From Syngnathus acus (taxonomy: Eukaryota > Chordata > Actinopteri > Syngnathiformes > Syngnathidae), in assembly GCF_901709675.1 (NCBI RefSeq), contig NC_051087.1, positions 2,686,001 to 2,750,000 of the forward strand: a stretch of DNA of 64,000 nucleotides, given 5' to 3'. Below the pieces are notes generated by a model. The model was not told the DNA's origin, made no database searches, and saw only the letters and a program-made list of their open reading frames with translations. This document shows, in pieces, positions 46,001 to 51,175 of the stretch. The translations under genes and the position numbers were made by a program. Position 1 is the first letter of the stretch. Each line of letters opens with the position of its first letter.

Positions 46001-46909
46001 GCCGATAATTGATTGTTGCATCTAAAGTATCATGTAGTCAACGACGATGGATTTGTAGTATATTATTTACTATATTTAATTTTTTTTCAATTAATCTGAA
46101 GCTGTATGCATCTCTACCCTTGAGCAAGGCTTGCCCCCCCACGCTTCTTTCACTGACATCTATGCATGCTCATGAGATTTGGTCAATACAAAATTATACT
46201 GTACACAGAAATAAATTAAAAATGAATCTCTTAATGCAAAATAGGAAAACATGCTTTTCGGCTCCAAATGATCAAGTGACTTTCTAATGATGCAAACATC
46301 AATTCCTTTGCAATGAAGAAGTAAATTGTGTCACGTTCATTTTGCAAGGAGACGGCTCATTAATGTGACCATCAATAAAGTGAGTCAATGTTGCAGGAAA
46401 TGAGCTGACAACCTGTCGCATGACAATCTTGTGACTTATTCAAAGCATTCCAACAGTTCCCATGTTGTTAGGCACCACCTGGTGGCGAGTGTGCATTGGA
46501 AACATCTCTCCATCACAAACTGAGGAGGAGAGCCTGCTCAGCGATGCTCAGTGAGCAGTTTAGGTGTACATTTTTAGATTTACATGCACAAGAATGGCTT
46601 CAGTGCAAATAATAGTTACAGATTTCAAAGAAAGTATGACTACGTCACTGTACTTAAGTCGATATTTATGTTCATCAACAGGTTCTGGCAAAACAATATG
46701 TTCTTCCACTATATTGCAATTAACGTGAATTCACATTATTATTTAGCTCGATAAAGGTTGAGGGAAAAGTACAAACTGTAACACAAAGTATCAGCCCAGA
46801 CGTATTCGTAAGTGTTTTGGCGACATACCTGGCATTGCACCAACTCCTCCGATAAGCTTCTCACTTGCTCCTCCAGTGCCAACATACAAGAGGCGTCTGC
46901 AGACGACAT
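935..46909 (-). CDS. cntln: Centlein gene, 25 coding exons assembled (C-terminus incomplete)
   Basis: Joined minus-strand exons, in coding order: 46829-46909, 44317-44405, 42549-42633, 41697-41822, 40495-40674, 39905-40038, 39199-39361, 38894-39100, 34572-34667, 31950-32069, 29225-29346, 26870-26986, 21539-21639, 19178-19275, 17864-18387, 15569-15644, 13725-13779, 13408-13658, 11334-11489, 10771-10868, 7198-7324, 6973-7110, 6337-6522, 2913-3113 and 935-1009. All introns are GT-AG, phases agree at every junction, and the sum is 1,202 codons. The product is almost entirely charged, Gln/Leu/Glu-rich coiled coil, with a basic Ser/Pro linker around residues 360-410 and a Pro/Ser-rich one around 690-800. 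It has no signal peptide or membrane segment. Its ordered blocks match vertebrate centlein from memory (human about 1,405 residues). Centlein is known to bridge C-NAP1 and CEP68 at the proximal ends of centrioles and to bind microtubules. The fish protein is shorter, mainly between exons 8 and 9 and in the linkers. The stop codon is not established. Confidence 0.93.
1478..1765. repeat. GGCCC-rich dispersed repeat, copy 1
   Basis: It begins GGGTGTCAAAGTCAAGGCCC, then GGGGGCCAGATACGGCCC, a short gap and TTTATGTGGCCCGC, followed by AT-rich sequence. Similar wording recurs at 42885 and 56424. This layout is typical of an old interspersed element common in fish genomes, perhaps a non-autonomous DNA transposon. 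The class is not certain. Confidence 0.7.
2606..2641. repeat. (GTGA)n microsatellite
   Basis: About eight and a half tandem copies of GTGA on the plus strand, within intron 24, about 270 bp downstream of exon 24 on the gene strand. Confidence 0.95.
2913..3113 (-). CDS. cntln: centlein exon 24, conserved C-terminal block
   Basis: Encodes residues 1111-1177. It starts ALAGETLLDVHEVKRQL and includes a tetra-Arg run. It ends KSVAASILNMSENDLADIMD, closely matching human AQTLAASILNISRSDLEEIL. The acceptor is cccgcag|GCC and the donor is CAG|gtgagg, phase 0. Confidence 0.97.
3114..6336. other. cntln intron 23
   Basis: 3.2 kb without a supported exon or recognisable element. It has mixed GC-rich patches (3280-3620) and AT-rich patches, plus a short ACACACAC/GTGTGTGT inverted repeat at 4779-4799. 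Confidence 0.8.
6337..6522 (-). CDS. cntln: centlein exon 23, coiled coil
   Basis: Encodes residues 1049-1110, starting EQRIQALQARVGAGEQALAV and ending LEQLRSFIK. It corresponds to the human coil that ends VEEFTTFVK. The acceptor is gcatgcag|GAG. The donor AAG|gtgctc has the same unusual sequence as exon 21. Reading through it adds VLRLKAPA and a stop. Confidence 0.95.
6523..6972. other. cntln intron 22
   Basis: 450 bp. Nothing recognisable beyond splice signals and a C9 run near 6857. Confidence 0.85.
6973..7110 (-). CDS. cntln: centlein exon 22, coiled coil
   Basis: Encodes residues 1003-1048. VKCLSEEASNRKAFVESLKR and RLSVATAEKSQHE match human VKTLTEECSNKKVSIDSLKQ and RLNVAVKEKSQYE. It ends DLEKK. 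Only 87 bp separate it from exon 21. The acceptor is ctgacag|GTC and the donor is AAG|gtttga. Confidence 0.97.
7198..7324 (-). CDS. cntln: centlein exon 21, conserved ERDVTMKRQLVED block
   Basis: Encodes residues 961-1002. ASHAERDVTMKRQLVED matches human SRMERDITMKRHLIED very closely, and it ends VEELEKK. The acceptor is tgtgcag|AGC. The donor AAG|gtgctc is atypical, but the next exon begins exactly where the homologous sequence continues. Confidence 0.95.
7325..10770. other. cntln intron 20
   Basis: 3.4 kb without a supported exon. It holds a CTCF-like motif at 8098-8111, a T18 tract near 9035, GC-rich sequence around 9480-9880 and a strongly AT-rich block at 9930-10520. Confidence 0.8.
8098..8111 (+). 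promoter_or_regulatory. CTCF-like motif
   Basis: CCACTAGAGGGTGC fits the CCACTAG-GGG core of CTCF sites. It is a single motif inside intron 20; occupancy cannot be told from sequence. Confidence 0.35.
10771..10868 (-). CDS. cntln: centlein exon 20, coiled coil
   Basis: Encodes residues 928-959 plus two bases of Lys960, starting STSAEVTRQVAANKALRGQA and ending KVRQLQD. It corresponds to human NATNELTKQSSNVKTLKFEL. The donor is GACAA|gttagt; a site one codon later would break the phase with exon 21. The acceptor is cccaccag|AGT. Confidence 0.9.
10869..11333. other. cntln intron 19
   Basis: 465 bp with a (TG)n-G9 tract at about 10950-10977. No other feature seen. Confidence 0.85.
11334..11489 (-). 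CDS. cntln: centlein exon 19, coiled coil
   Basis: Encodes residues 876-927. It starts KLTSDLVGLEQQKKVVEMEL, matching human KLNLDLAGLRKEKEDLLKKL, and ends EVKQLQAKVK, matching EMKQLQYKLK. The acceptor is actttgcag|AAG and the donor is AAG|gtcagt, phase 0. Confidence 0.94.
11490..13407. other. cntln intron 18
   Basis: 1.9 kb without a supported exon or clear element. A long minus-strand frame at 12234-12773 lacks homology and splice support. Confidence 0.8.
13408..13658 (-). CDS. cntln: centlein exon 18, coiled coil
   Basis: Encodes residues 793-875 after completing Gly792. A basic lead (FERGEKRRKWLLTKTRHG) enters a coil with VESLQRHVEVLRRARKDAAL and ends SSKQLTQ, parallel to the human RIISLQQQNSVLQNAKKTAEL coil. 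The acceptor tcttctttttag|GCA lies after an intron of only 66 nt. The donor is CAG|gtaact. Confidence 0.9.
13659..13724 (-). other. cntln intron 17, 66-bp mini-intron
   Basis: A complete GT-AG intron of 66 nt. On the minus strand it starts gtagcg, carries a TGCTAAC branch-like sequence about 15 nt in, and ends cttctttttag. Removing it is required to keep the centlein frame. Confidence 0.8.
13725..13779 (-). CDS. cntln: centlein exon 17, short Pro-rich exon
   Basis: Encodes residues 774-791 plus one base of Gly792, starting TNAGQPAPPPADSGG. Two acceptors are possible, 7 nt apart (gacag|GTG and ggcag|ACA). Only the ACA acceptor keeps the frame from exon 16 through to exon 18, so it is chosen. 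The donor is CAG|gtagcg. Sequence similarity to mammals is not detectable here. Confidence 0.75.
13780..15568. other. cntln intron 16
   Basis: 1.8 kb. It contains copy A of a MITE-like repeat (about 14955-15055). The rest is unremarkable. Confidence 0.8.
14953..15055. repeat. MITE-like repeat, copy A
   Basis: It contains GCTATTTTGCTACTTGCTG, then GAAAATGACATC, then CATGACCAAACCCAGAAAGC and GTGAGCCGTGA. The second half matches 41920-41966 in the same orientation, while the first half matches 41979-42012 in inverse orientation. This is the pattern expected from two ends of a palindromic non-autonomous element. Confidence 0.65.
15569..15644 (-). CDS. cntln: centlein exon 16, acidic then basic linker
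   Basis: Encodes residues 749-773 after completing Ser748. It starts with acidic DSEEYSDSLNG and ends with basic RPRAQRKRK, in the position of the human SESSSDSEAQ stretch. The acceptor is cttctcag|CGA and the donor is AAG|gtgagt, phase 0. Confidence 0.9.
15645..17863. other. cntln intron 15
   Basis: 2.2 kb. It contains a (GT)n tract at about 15696-15713, an AT-rich TTTATTTA block at 16305-16440 and a G18 run at 16701-16718. No exon is supported. Confidence 0.8.
16701..16718 (+). repeat. G18 homopolymer
   Basis: Eighteen consecutive G preceded by GCGGGC, inside intron 15. It could form a quadruplex or be an assembly-sensitive run. Confidence 0.95.
17864..18387 (-). CDS. cntln: centlein exon 15, largest exon
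   Basis: Encodes residues 574-747 plus two bases of Ser748. A long coil (IEQLERRMMSLEG to LLKLRQEIGILRAARDFN) is followed by a basic linker with LKTIRLRGSLRQRSHPT and then SPSPSKDEWEDMSVA. The DEWEDMS motif corresponds to human DGWEDVSES. At 524 nt this exon is far longer than the rest. The acceptor is cccctag|ATT and the donor is GAG|gtaatg. Confidence 0.95.
18388..19177. other. cntln intron 14
   Basis: 790 bp, moderately AT-rich. Nothing recognisable. Confidence 0.85.
19178..19275 (-). CDS. cntln: centlein exon 14
   Basis: Encodes residues 542-573 after completing Glu541. It starts LLRKVEEERRVKSTSPERPS and ends LEQSFVK. The charged VKSTSPE portion parallels the human VKRSTPEKNGKE segment. 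The acceptor is ccgtgcag|AAC and the donor is AAG|gtacga, phase 0. Confidence 0.9.
20659..20696. repeat. Perfect inverted repeat (17-bp arms, 4-nt loop)
   Basis: The arm AAGTTCTTTCTAGCTAG is followed by TCAG and then its exact complement CTAGCTAGAAAGAACTT. Related GCTAACAAG units precede it from about 20620. The right arm runs into a TTTATTGATTCC sequence. Confidence 0.95.
20691..20765 (+). repeat. LINE-3'-tail-like fragment
   Basis: GAACTTTATTGATTCC, then CGAGGGGGAAATTTGC and CGTTTCAGCAGCTCGG. This resembles the TTTATTGATCCC-GGGGAAATT-CAGCAGC sequences seen in many teleost retrotransposon tails, from memory. The family is not assigned. Confidence 0.5.
21539..21639 (-). CDS. cntln: centlein exon 13, coiled coil
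   Basis: Encodes residues 508-540 plus one base of Glu541. VSLEEELDMLRVQAAMDRAT matches human MNLEEELDELKVHISIDKAA. The acceptor is aatgcag|GGT and the donor is CAAG|gtgaat (phase 1). A 5.2-kb intron, the longest in this gene, precedes it. Confidence 0.95.
23218..23246. repeat. Short AAGGCGCACC repeat fragment
   Basis: ATCCCGATAAGGCGCACCAG resembles the core of the repeat at 25365-25570 (AAGG-GCACCTTAT). It is a short remnant only. Confidence 0.4.
25365..25570 (+). repeat. Degenerate AAGGTGCACCTTAT repeat
   Basis: It contains ATACGGTATTTTTCCGAGGC, AAAATCCTTTCATTTTCTCA, then AAGGTGCACCTTATGAATAG and a second GCACCTTATAGTCAG. This matches the general wording of a common fish repeat (TACGGTATTTT-CTATAAGGCGCAC-AAAATCCTTT). 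It is probably a decayed non-autonomous DNA element; the class is not certain. Confidence 0.65.
26094..26330 (+). repeat. Purine-rich, G-rich tract
   Basis: About 240 bp dominated by GGA and GGGG runs on the plus strand (for example GGGGAGGGGGGTGAGGAGG). It is a low-complexity region with potential to form G-quadruplex or triplex structures. Confidence 0.8.
26870..26986 (-). CDS. cntln: centlein exon 12, conserved WNELAYFK block
   Basis: Encodes residues 469-506 plus two bases of Lys507. The block QLRQENSDAVWNELAYFK is one of the best conserved in centlein (human QLRQEDSDAVWNELAYFK). The acceptor is cgtcag|GCC and the donor is GAAAA|gtaagt. Confidence 0.97.
26987..29224. other. cntln intron 11
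   Basis: 2.2 kb without a supported exon. A GC- and CpG-rich patch lies at 28640-28770. Confidence 0.8.
29225..29346 (-). CDS. cntln: centlein exon 11, coiled coil
   Basis: Encodes residues 428-467 plus two bases of Thr468. It contains TEENEELRRAHDRRRERL followed by NYKAVRDQLK, matching human SQENDELRDAHEKRKERL and NYRAVKEQLK. The acceptor is ttcttacag|ACT. The donor AC|gtacgt is preferred over the overlapping gtacaa because it keeps phase with exon 12. Confidence 0.95.
29347..31949. other. cntln intron 10
   Basis: 2.6 kb. A GC-rich part (29650-30600) is followed by AT-rich sequence (30680-31000). Open frames at 29614-30075 and 31449-31844 lack homology and splice logic. Confidence 0.8.
31950..32069 (-). 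CDS. cntln: centlein exon 10, SRSLSP linker into coiled coil
   Basis: Encodes residues 388-427. It starts DAAVRRSRSLSPAGS and continues into a coil ending IQDLEDLLQSK, matching human VKRSRSLSPKSS and KIENLEKALQLK. The acceptor is gcctctcag|GAC and the donor is AAG|gtgaag, phase 0. Confidence 0.95.
32070..34571. other. cntln intron 9
   Basis: 2.5 kb. A (GT)n tract lies at about 33149-33167, with CpG-rich patches at 32880-33100 and 33330-33430. A coil-like minus frame at 33304-33428 was considered but does not fit the phase. Confidence 0.75.
34572..34667 (-). CDS. cntln: centlein exon 9, basic Ser/Pro linker
   Basis: Encodes residues 356-387, starting APASELTVAATASPKLRRKH and ending SPVGRRQ. 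Non-coiled, with basic and Ser/Pro character. The last residues join exon 10 to give GRRQDAAVRRSRSLSP, which lines up without gaps against the human GKHKEPPVKRSRSLSP. The acceptor is aacttgcag|GCA and the donor is CAG|gtgggt. Confidence 0.9.
34668..38893. other. cntln intron 8
   Basis: 4.2 kb. Mammalian centlein has roughly 45 more residues at this position, but I found no exon with similar sequence. A phase-compatible 36-codon frame at 37171-37278 is not convincing. T and A homopolymers are frequent. Confidence 0.75.
38894..39100 (-). CDS. cntln: centlein exon 8 with a Gln run
   Basis: Encodes residues 287-355, starting LYSELSQCYQTLMSSEAKLR, which matches the human LYNELHICFETTKSNEAMLR block. 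A run of six Gln (residues 345-350, codons CAA and CAG) lies inside a longer Gln-rich stretch and is a likely length-variable repeat. The acceptor is tttgacag|CTC and the donor is AAG|gtgaga, phase 0 at both ends. Confidence 0.95.
39199..39361 (-). CDS. cntln: centlein exon 7, conserved block
   Basis: Encodes residues 233-286 after completing Gly232. It contains SQLIKQLEGLNVDTQKV followed by MRNQEEAHTADTNSCQK, nearly identical to the human QVLNMDTQKVLRNQEDVHTAE segment. This was one of the decisive matches for the gene call. The acceptor is gttggcag|GTG and the donor is AAG|gtacac (phase 0). Confidence 0.97.
39362..39904. other. cntln intron 6
   Basis: 543 bp. Nothing recognisable. Confidence 0.85.
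39905..40038 (-). CDS. cntln: centlein exon 6, coiled coil
   Basis: Encodes residues 188-231 plus two bases of Gly232. It starts DLEEEVRIARQEVSTTQSHN and continues with SALAARLSTKEQEVATKD, matching the human pattern EARKEVEVSQSKYNALSLQL. The acceptor is cttccag|GAT and the donor is CTCGG|gtgcgc (phase 2). Confidence 0.93.
40039..40494. other. cntln intron 5
   Basis: 456 bp, AT-rich in its right half on the gene strand. No element is seen. Confidence 0.85.
40495..40674 (-). CDS. cntln: centlein exon 5, coiled coil
   Basis: Encodes residues 128-187, starting ELKTECGRKEEEAQ and ending EAAQARVK. It is strongly charged and has the SRCVALQADLEEKER block, comparable to the STRCTDLLNDLEKLRK block of the human protein. 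The acceptor is catccag|GAA. The donor AAG|gtttgg is weak by consensus but is the only one that keeps phase 0 into exon 6. Confidence 0.9.
40675..41696. other. cntln intron 4
   Basis: 1.0 kb. A GC-rich CpG patch at 41230-41520 contrasts with AT-rich flanks. No exon is supported in it. Confidence 0.8.
41697..41822 (-). CDS. cntln: centlein exon 4, coiled coil
   Basis: Encodes residues 86-127, starting QVSEKQQEVNKR and ending LLDKSAQLQ. It is an open heptad-rich segment, phase 0 at both ends, with acceptor tccgcag|CAA and donor CAG|gtgggt. Sequence similarity to mammalian centlein is low here; the assignment rests on position, phase and coiled-coil character. Confidence 0.88.
41823..42548. other. 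cntln intron 3
   Basis: 726 bp. It contains copy B of the MITE-like repeat (about 41900-42020). Confidence 0.85.
41915..42015. repeat. MITE-like repeat, copy B
   Basis: It contains AACGTCACGTGACCAAACTC, then GCAGTTGAGCCGTGATTGG and, further on, GATGTCATTTTTAGTTGGCG and GGTGGCAAAATG. The first part matches copy A directly; the second part is the reverse complement of the start of copy A. Confidence 0.65.
42549..42633 (-). CDS. cntln: centlein exon 3
   Basis: Encodes residues 58-85 after completing Arg57. The block MKDRKVLEILQAKD followed by LQIQDLKQ matches the conserved centlein segment after the VVEREK motif. The acceptor is cttttag|GGA and the donor is CAG|gtaatg (phase 0). Confidence 0.95.
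42634..44316. other. cntln intron 2
   Basis: 1.7 kb. It contains GGCCC-rich repeat copy 2 and no supported exon. Confidence 0.8.
42885..43090. repeat. GGCCC-rich dispersed repeat, copy 2
   Basis: CAGACCTCAAACTAAGGCCC, then GGCCCATCACAACACTTTG and TGTGGCCCGCCGAAGC, are followed by AT-rich sequence as in copies 1 and 3. It is highly diverged. Confidence 0.65.
44317..44405 (-). CDS. cntln: centlein exon 2
   Basis: Encodes residues 28-57 (Arg57 is split). The sequence contains ADKDFVWSLWKRLQV and DLTQAVSLVVER, the most recognisable N-terminal signature of centlein. The acceptor is tttctcag|GCC and the donor is CG|gtgagt (phase 2). Confidence 0.95.
44406..46828. other. cntln intron 1
   Basis: 2.4 kb. 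It holds T18 and C10 tracts, an AT-rich block (45840-46110) and a palindromic CCACCTGGTGG motif at 46475. No exon is supported. Confidence 0.8.
46475..46487. promoter_or_regulatory. CTCF-like or E-box palindrome
   Basis: CCACCTGGTGGCG combines a CTCF-type CCACC-GGTGGC core with a CACCTG E-box, about 340 bp into intron 1 on the gene strand. Motif match only. Confidence 0.3.
46829..46909 (-). CDS. cntln: centlein exon 1 (initiator exon)
   Basis: Encodes residues 1-27, beginning MSSADASCML and ending in the block EEQVRSLSEELVQCQ. The ATG has A at -3, and an in-frame TAA lies 36 nt upstream, so this start is well supported. The donor is CAG|gtatgt, phase 0. The LSEELVQCQ stretch runs directly into the FVWSLWKRLQV block of exon 2, as in known centleins. 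Confidence 0.93.
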
Positions 46910-47230
46910 TGTGGCTCCAGAAATGTCGTTTTCCCTTCGATATTAATATAATTACACTTTTCACAATACCGCTACAACAGAGCCACCGGGAGCTAATGCT
47001 AAGCGTTAGCCAGCAGCTGTCGCGCACTCGTTCGCAAGTCTCTGTCGATGATAAAATCTCCGTCTTGGCTCAAAAGCATCCTCCAAAGAAATCACGAAAC
47101 GAGACATGTTCTAAATGTCTTTTTCGACCTTCACGACGGTTGTCAACCGCATCCTAAACACTTCATATTTGTTTTTTATGGCTTCCTCATTTCAAACTAG
47201 CCCGCTGTTGCTCACCTACGTCATAAGAAG
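46910..47230 (-). promoter_or_regulatory. Probable cntln 5' leader and proximal promoter
   Basis: This is the 320 bp upstream of the start codon. It has no TATA box at a sensible distance. It contains a CRE-like TGACGTAG on the minus strand (47216-47223) and a perfect CGGTTG-T-CAACCG palindrome (47137-47149), which resembles paired MYB half-sites. The transcription start cannot be placed from sequence alone. Confidence 0.5.
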
Positions 47231-49019
47231 CACGACGTTTTACGACAGTTCAAGGCGACATATGACATTGAAAAAACTCCAAATATTATAAATAGATGGA
47301 TGCATTTTCAATATACTAATATTCACGAGGTTTTTTTTTTAAAATAATTTTTTACTTCCAAGCCCAAACATGCATTTTTAATAAATCACCCCCCAAGAAA
47401 GAATTTAAAAATAACTAAGCTCTTCTGTGAAAAAGTCCAATCCTTGTATATATTGACGTCAGATAAGCCATGACTCTAATGAGGACCATTTCTATATAGA
47501 CAATGGTTGGATCTGGCTTGCCGGTAAGACTCGACAACTCCATTTTGTGTGGCTAATGTGCTTACTGTCTTAGTGTCAGGGTTCGAGGCAAATTAAGAAA
47601 TATGACAAATGGCTTTGCTGCAGTCACTGCAGTCTGCAGTCACACAAATGTTGTTTAATCTTGCCAGGCTGTTTCTTGACCCAAGAACACAGCCTGTCAT
47701 TACGACGCTCATTTGCGAAAAACCATTTAAGTGGCACGAAATTGCAAGATAATGTGCAACATCTGCCCGTGCCCTCGGTCAGATACATAAACTGACGCGT
47801 GATTTATTTGAATGTTCCTTTCTGTCTTTGGTCATGAAAATTAATTACCGCCATGTATCAATGGAACAGCCCTGTTTGTGGCCAGATACAATAACAAATT
47901 AGGAAAAGCCATTTTGACATCAAATGGAACAAAATGAATAAATCCAGCATTGCATCTGCACTTTACTGTCATTTGAACACTTCCACGCGCATGCTTGATC
48001 TGCACAGGCATGTTCCGCCACGTTTTAGCACCTTGTATTACCCACTTTCAAGTATTTGCAGCCTGTCCTTCCGAGGACAGATTAAAGCACATAAATGAAA
48101 GATCCAAACCATCACACAGATTAGTTAGGACACACTTCCTGCATTTAGGGTAAAAAGTATGCATTTTCACAAACCCGCCAGCTTTGCCTCTGGCCTGGAT
48201 GTGTCAACCAGAAACCACCATCATAAACACTGCAGTGACAGCTGAGCTACTTTGATACACAACCAATATGAAAATCAGTCTTTGTAATCCCAAAATATCC
48301 ACAAAAAATATTCATTTTAGATCAAAACAACAAACTCACTAGCGGGGCAAGCGAGGTCATGAATATTGTCATTCGTTCAGGTTATTGTATTTGTCTCATT
48401 GGGACTGATGGCGGCGAAGCGTGGGGAGTCTCTGTCGCTGCGTCTTTATTTCACTTTCATTCGTATTGGATTATAACAAATTATATGAATTGATATATTA
48501 TGTCACATCTGTTCAAATGCAGTAGCAAGAAAAATCCCCAAGGAACCCGACGACAAGCTCCTGACACTGTGCCGACGCAGGCAGGCAAGGCTTGGCACAA
48601 AACACGACACTCCACTGAGAGTTGTACAAAGCGCGTCTCCTCCGCCTGCTGCCTCAAGGTAAGTGGGGATATTGTCGCGCATTAACAGCATCAATGGCTT
48701 TGATGCTGAAGAACCTGAGAACTGCGCTAGATGACAAAAGGCACTTCAAGTACCAAAGGAACAGCGATTGTACAAATGCCAGAGGGGATGTCGAGATTCA
48801 CAAAGTGTTTAGTAGAACATCCATCCCGCTGGGTGGAAACGAGACTACACATGAGAGATAAAATCGGTTCAAGTCACTTTCGAGCATGGCTGACGCCTTT
48901 ATTTGCTAAACGGCTTAGTTCTTGTTCAACGTGATTGAAAACAAATAGTTTATCAAGATGGATTCCATTTAAAAGTTAAATACAACTGAAATGTACTCAG
49001 GTAGTAATTGTTTCACGTA

Positions 49020-49033
49020 CCACTAGAGGGCGC
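49020..49033 (+). promoter_or_regulatory. CTCF-like motif
   Basis: CCACTAGAGGGCGC is a near-perfect CTCF core, 2.1 kb upstream of the cntln start codon. It sits between cntln and the candidate divergent promoter region at 51.3-52.0 kb. Confidence 0.45.
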
Positions 49034-50684
49034 GCAAACTGTACTTTGAGAATCACTGGTCGACAGTATACTTATTAATACGAATTCTAATTTAATCATT
49101 AAATCATTATTTATTTTCTTGATGTTGCCTCTTCTGAAAGAAACATTTGCTCTCTGAGTCAAACATATTTTTTTTTCCAACAGGATCATCTCGCCAAATT
49201 TCTTTCTCAATGTCTTTATTCGAATCCTTCTGGTCCTCACTCCGTAGCAATCATTGAAAGAGGAATTGATCCAGTTGAAGGTCACCTCCACAAGTGCGTA
49301 GTATTTACAATATGTGCATGACATGAAGCTCACCAAGCTGGCAAACTCAGAAAAGTGGTGGGAACAAGAAATCTGAGCATTTCCCCCAGGATGGTGTCCT
49401 TTTCTCGCTAAAAAGGGTAAATTGCACTGTTGAGGCTTGTGTTTAAAGTTCTTATTTCCCACGAGGAGAGAAGAAAAGACCAAGGACTTGGGACATTGAT
49501 TGCCCAATGTAAAGGTTGCTGTGTTGAAAAAATAAAAAACAATGGGATGAGCAAAGTATTCCCAACACCTGTGTCTCCCTTTTCTTAGTTAAATGCTAGA
49601 AATATCCTCGGACACCAGGATTTTTTTTTTTTTCACATTCTCACCAGTCCCCCATCGGAACCACATAATAAATCCTAACCAATATTTTTGGAAGAATTTT
49701 CTGGGTTTGTAATTTTTGTTATTGCTGAGATAACTTTGGCCACCCCCCCAAAAAAAATCCTAGCGCCGCCAGTGTTAGTCATCTCATTTGCATATTTCCA
49801 TCAGAAAATCCTACAAACATAACAAGGGCTGGTTTTTTTTAGTCTATTGGTGGAACAGTGAAGCATCTAACGTGACCTTTCCAGACTTTTTACTGCATGC
49901 GTTGCTGTCGCGAGTGACTGGAACTTAATGAAGAGATGAACCTCAGTGGGGTTGACTCCTGATGTACAGGGGCACTCACTGATGGCTGTCCCAGGAGGTG
50001 GCAGATTCAATAGCTCATTATCATTACCATCATTTAGACCTGCTGCTTGAGTAATGAACAGTGGGGGGACTTGTCACAGCAACAAACACATCCTCACTTA
50101 CCCGGCTAACTACCTTAGCTCACCATTAAATCGGGCCAAAAGCAGCACATAAGGATTGTTATTATGACAGAGTTACGATCTTCCCATGAAATCGTTATTT
50201 TCAGAGCGTTTCTTTCGGTTCTGTGTGTAAATGAAGTCATCTGATGGTTGCACTGATAAATAACAAGAAAGACAGATTGTTTGTTTTTTGCCTGAAACAA
50301 CAGGTTTTCACCATTCCAGTGTTTATTAGAAAGAAAAACACGAGAGATTTTAATCGGAAGGATAATCTCGTTTTGAAACTAACCCCGTGTTATAAAGTTC
50401 TTAACTTGACCCTGTTTGGATGAAATTATATCTTTGAAGTCAATCAAATAGTGCAGTTTGTTTATAGACCTAAAATTTCTTTTTTAATGCCTACCTACAA
50501 AAGAGCATCTATCCTAAAGTTGGATCTGTAGATAGTGAGGGTGTTCCTATTAATATGACCTGCGAGTTGATTTCCGCACATGTGGGCTTTTGGCTCACAA
50601 ACGAGTATGTAATATCTCGTTTAATTAGCAAAGCCGAGCCCTCGGACTAACAGGCATATGTTCTTCACTCTCCCACGGCCTCGA

Positions 50685-50710
50685 CCACGCTATGAATATG
50701 CATAGCGTGG
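50685..50710. repeat. 10-bp perfect hairpin with POU-dimer-like core
   Basis: The arm CCACGCTATG, loop AATATG and complementary arm CATAGCGTGG form a perfect inverted repeat. The centre reads ATGAATATGCAT (50692-50703), which resembles the palindromic MORE site bound by POU homodimers. It sits in a non-repetitive block that may be conserved. Confidence 0.7.
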
Positions 50711-51175
50711 GACCTCGCAAGCTTGTTATCCGCCAATGAATTCAACACAAGCCTAATCCCAGACCTATTATTTACCCCTTGACCAAAACATGCAAGTGGG
50801 GCTTCCAGACGCTTGACTTGCTTGGAACGGCTACCTTGGGATTCAGCTGCCTGCATATACCTTTTTCTCTCTCTCCCCCATTCACTTAGGACAAATACAG
50901 TAAAAGCCTCCCTCGGTTAGACGACTTTCTTATAGGAGCAGGAAACTATACTGTACCCAATTGAACTCTGTTACTAACCAAAACAGCAGCACAGAAGTAG
51001 ACATTGTTGCCCATTATAAATGTGTTGAAAAATATCTTTTAATTAACCCTCAACATATTGATGGTTGGACTAAAAACTGTTATTTTTAGTTGTAAGTTGA
51101 TCTATTTTTTGTTTTTATTAAGGATACAATGTTAATTTATTGACACATTATACAATTTATAGTCGCCTAGGTGAT

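Noticed and set aside
49013-49507. 164-codon minus-strand open frame
   Set aside because: No recognisable domain, irregular composition, no splice or start context, and a CTCF-like core sits in its last codons. Probably chance in low-stop sequence.
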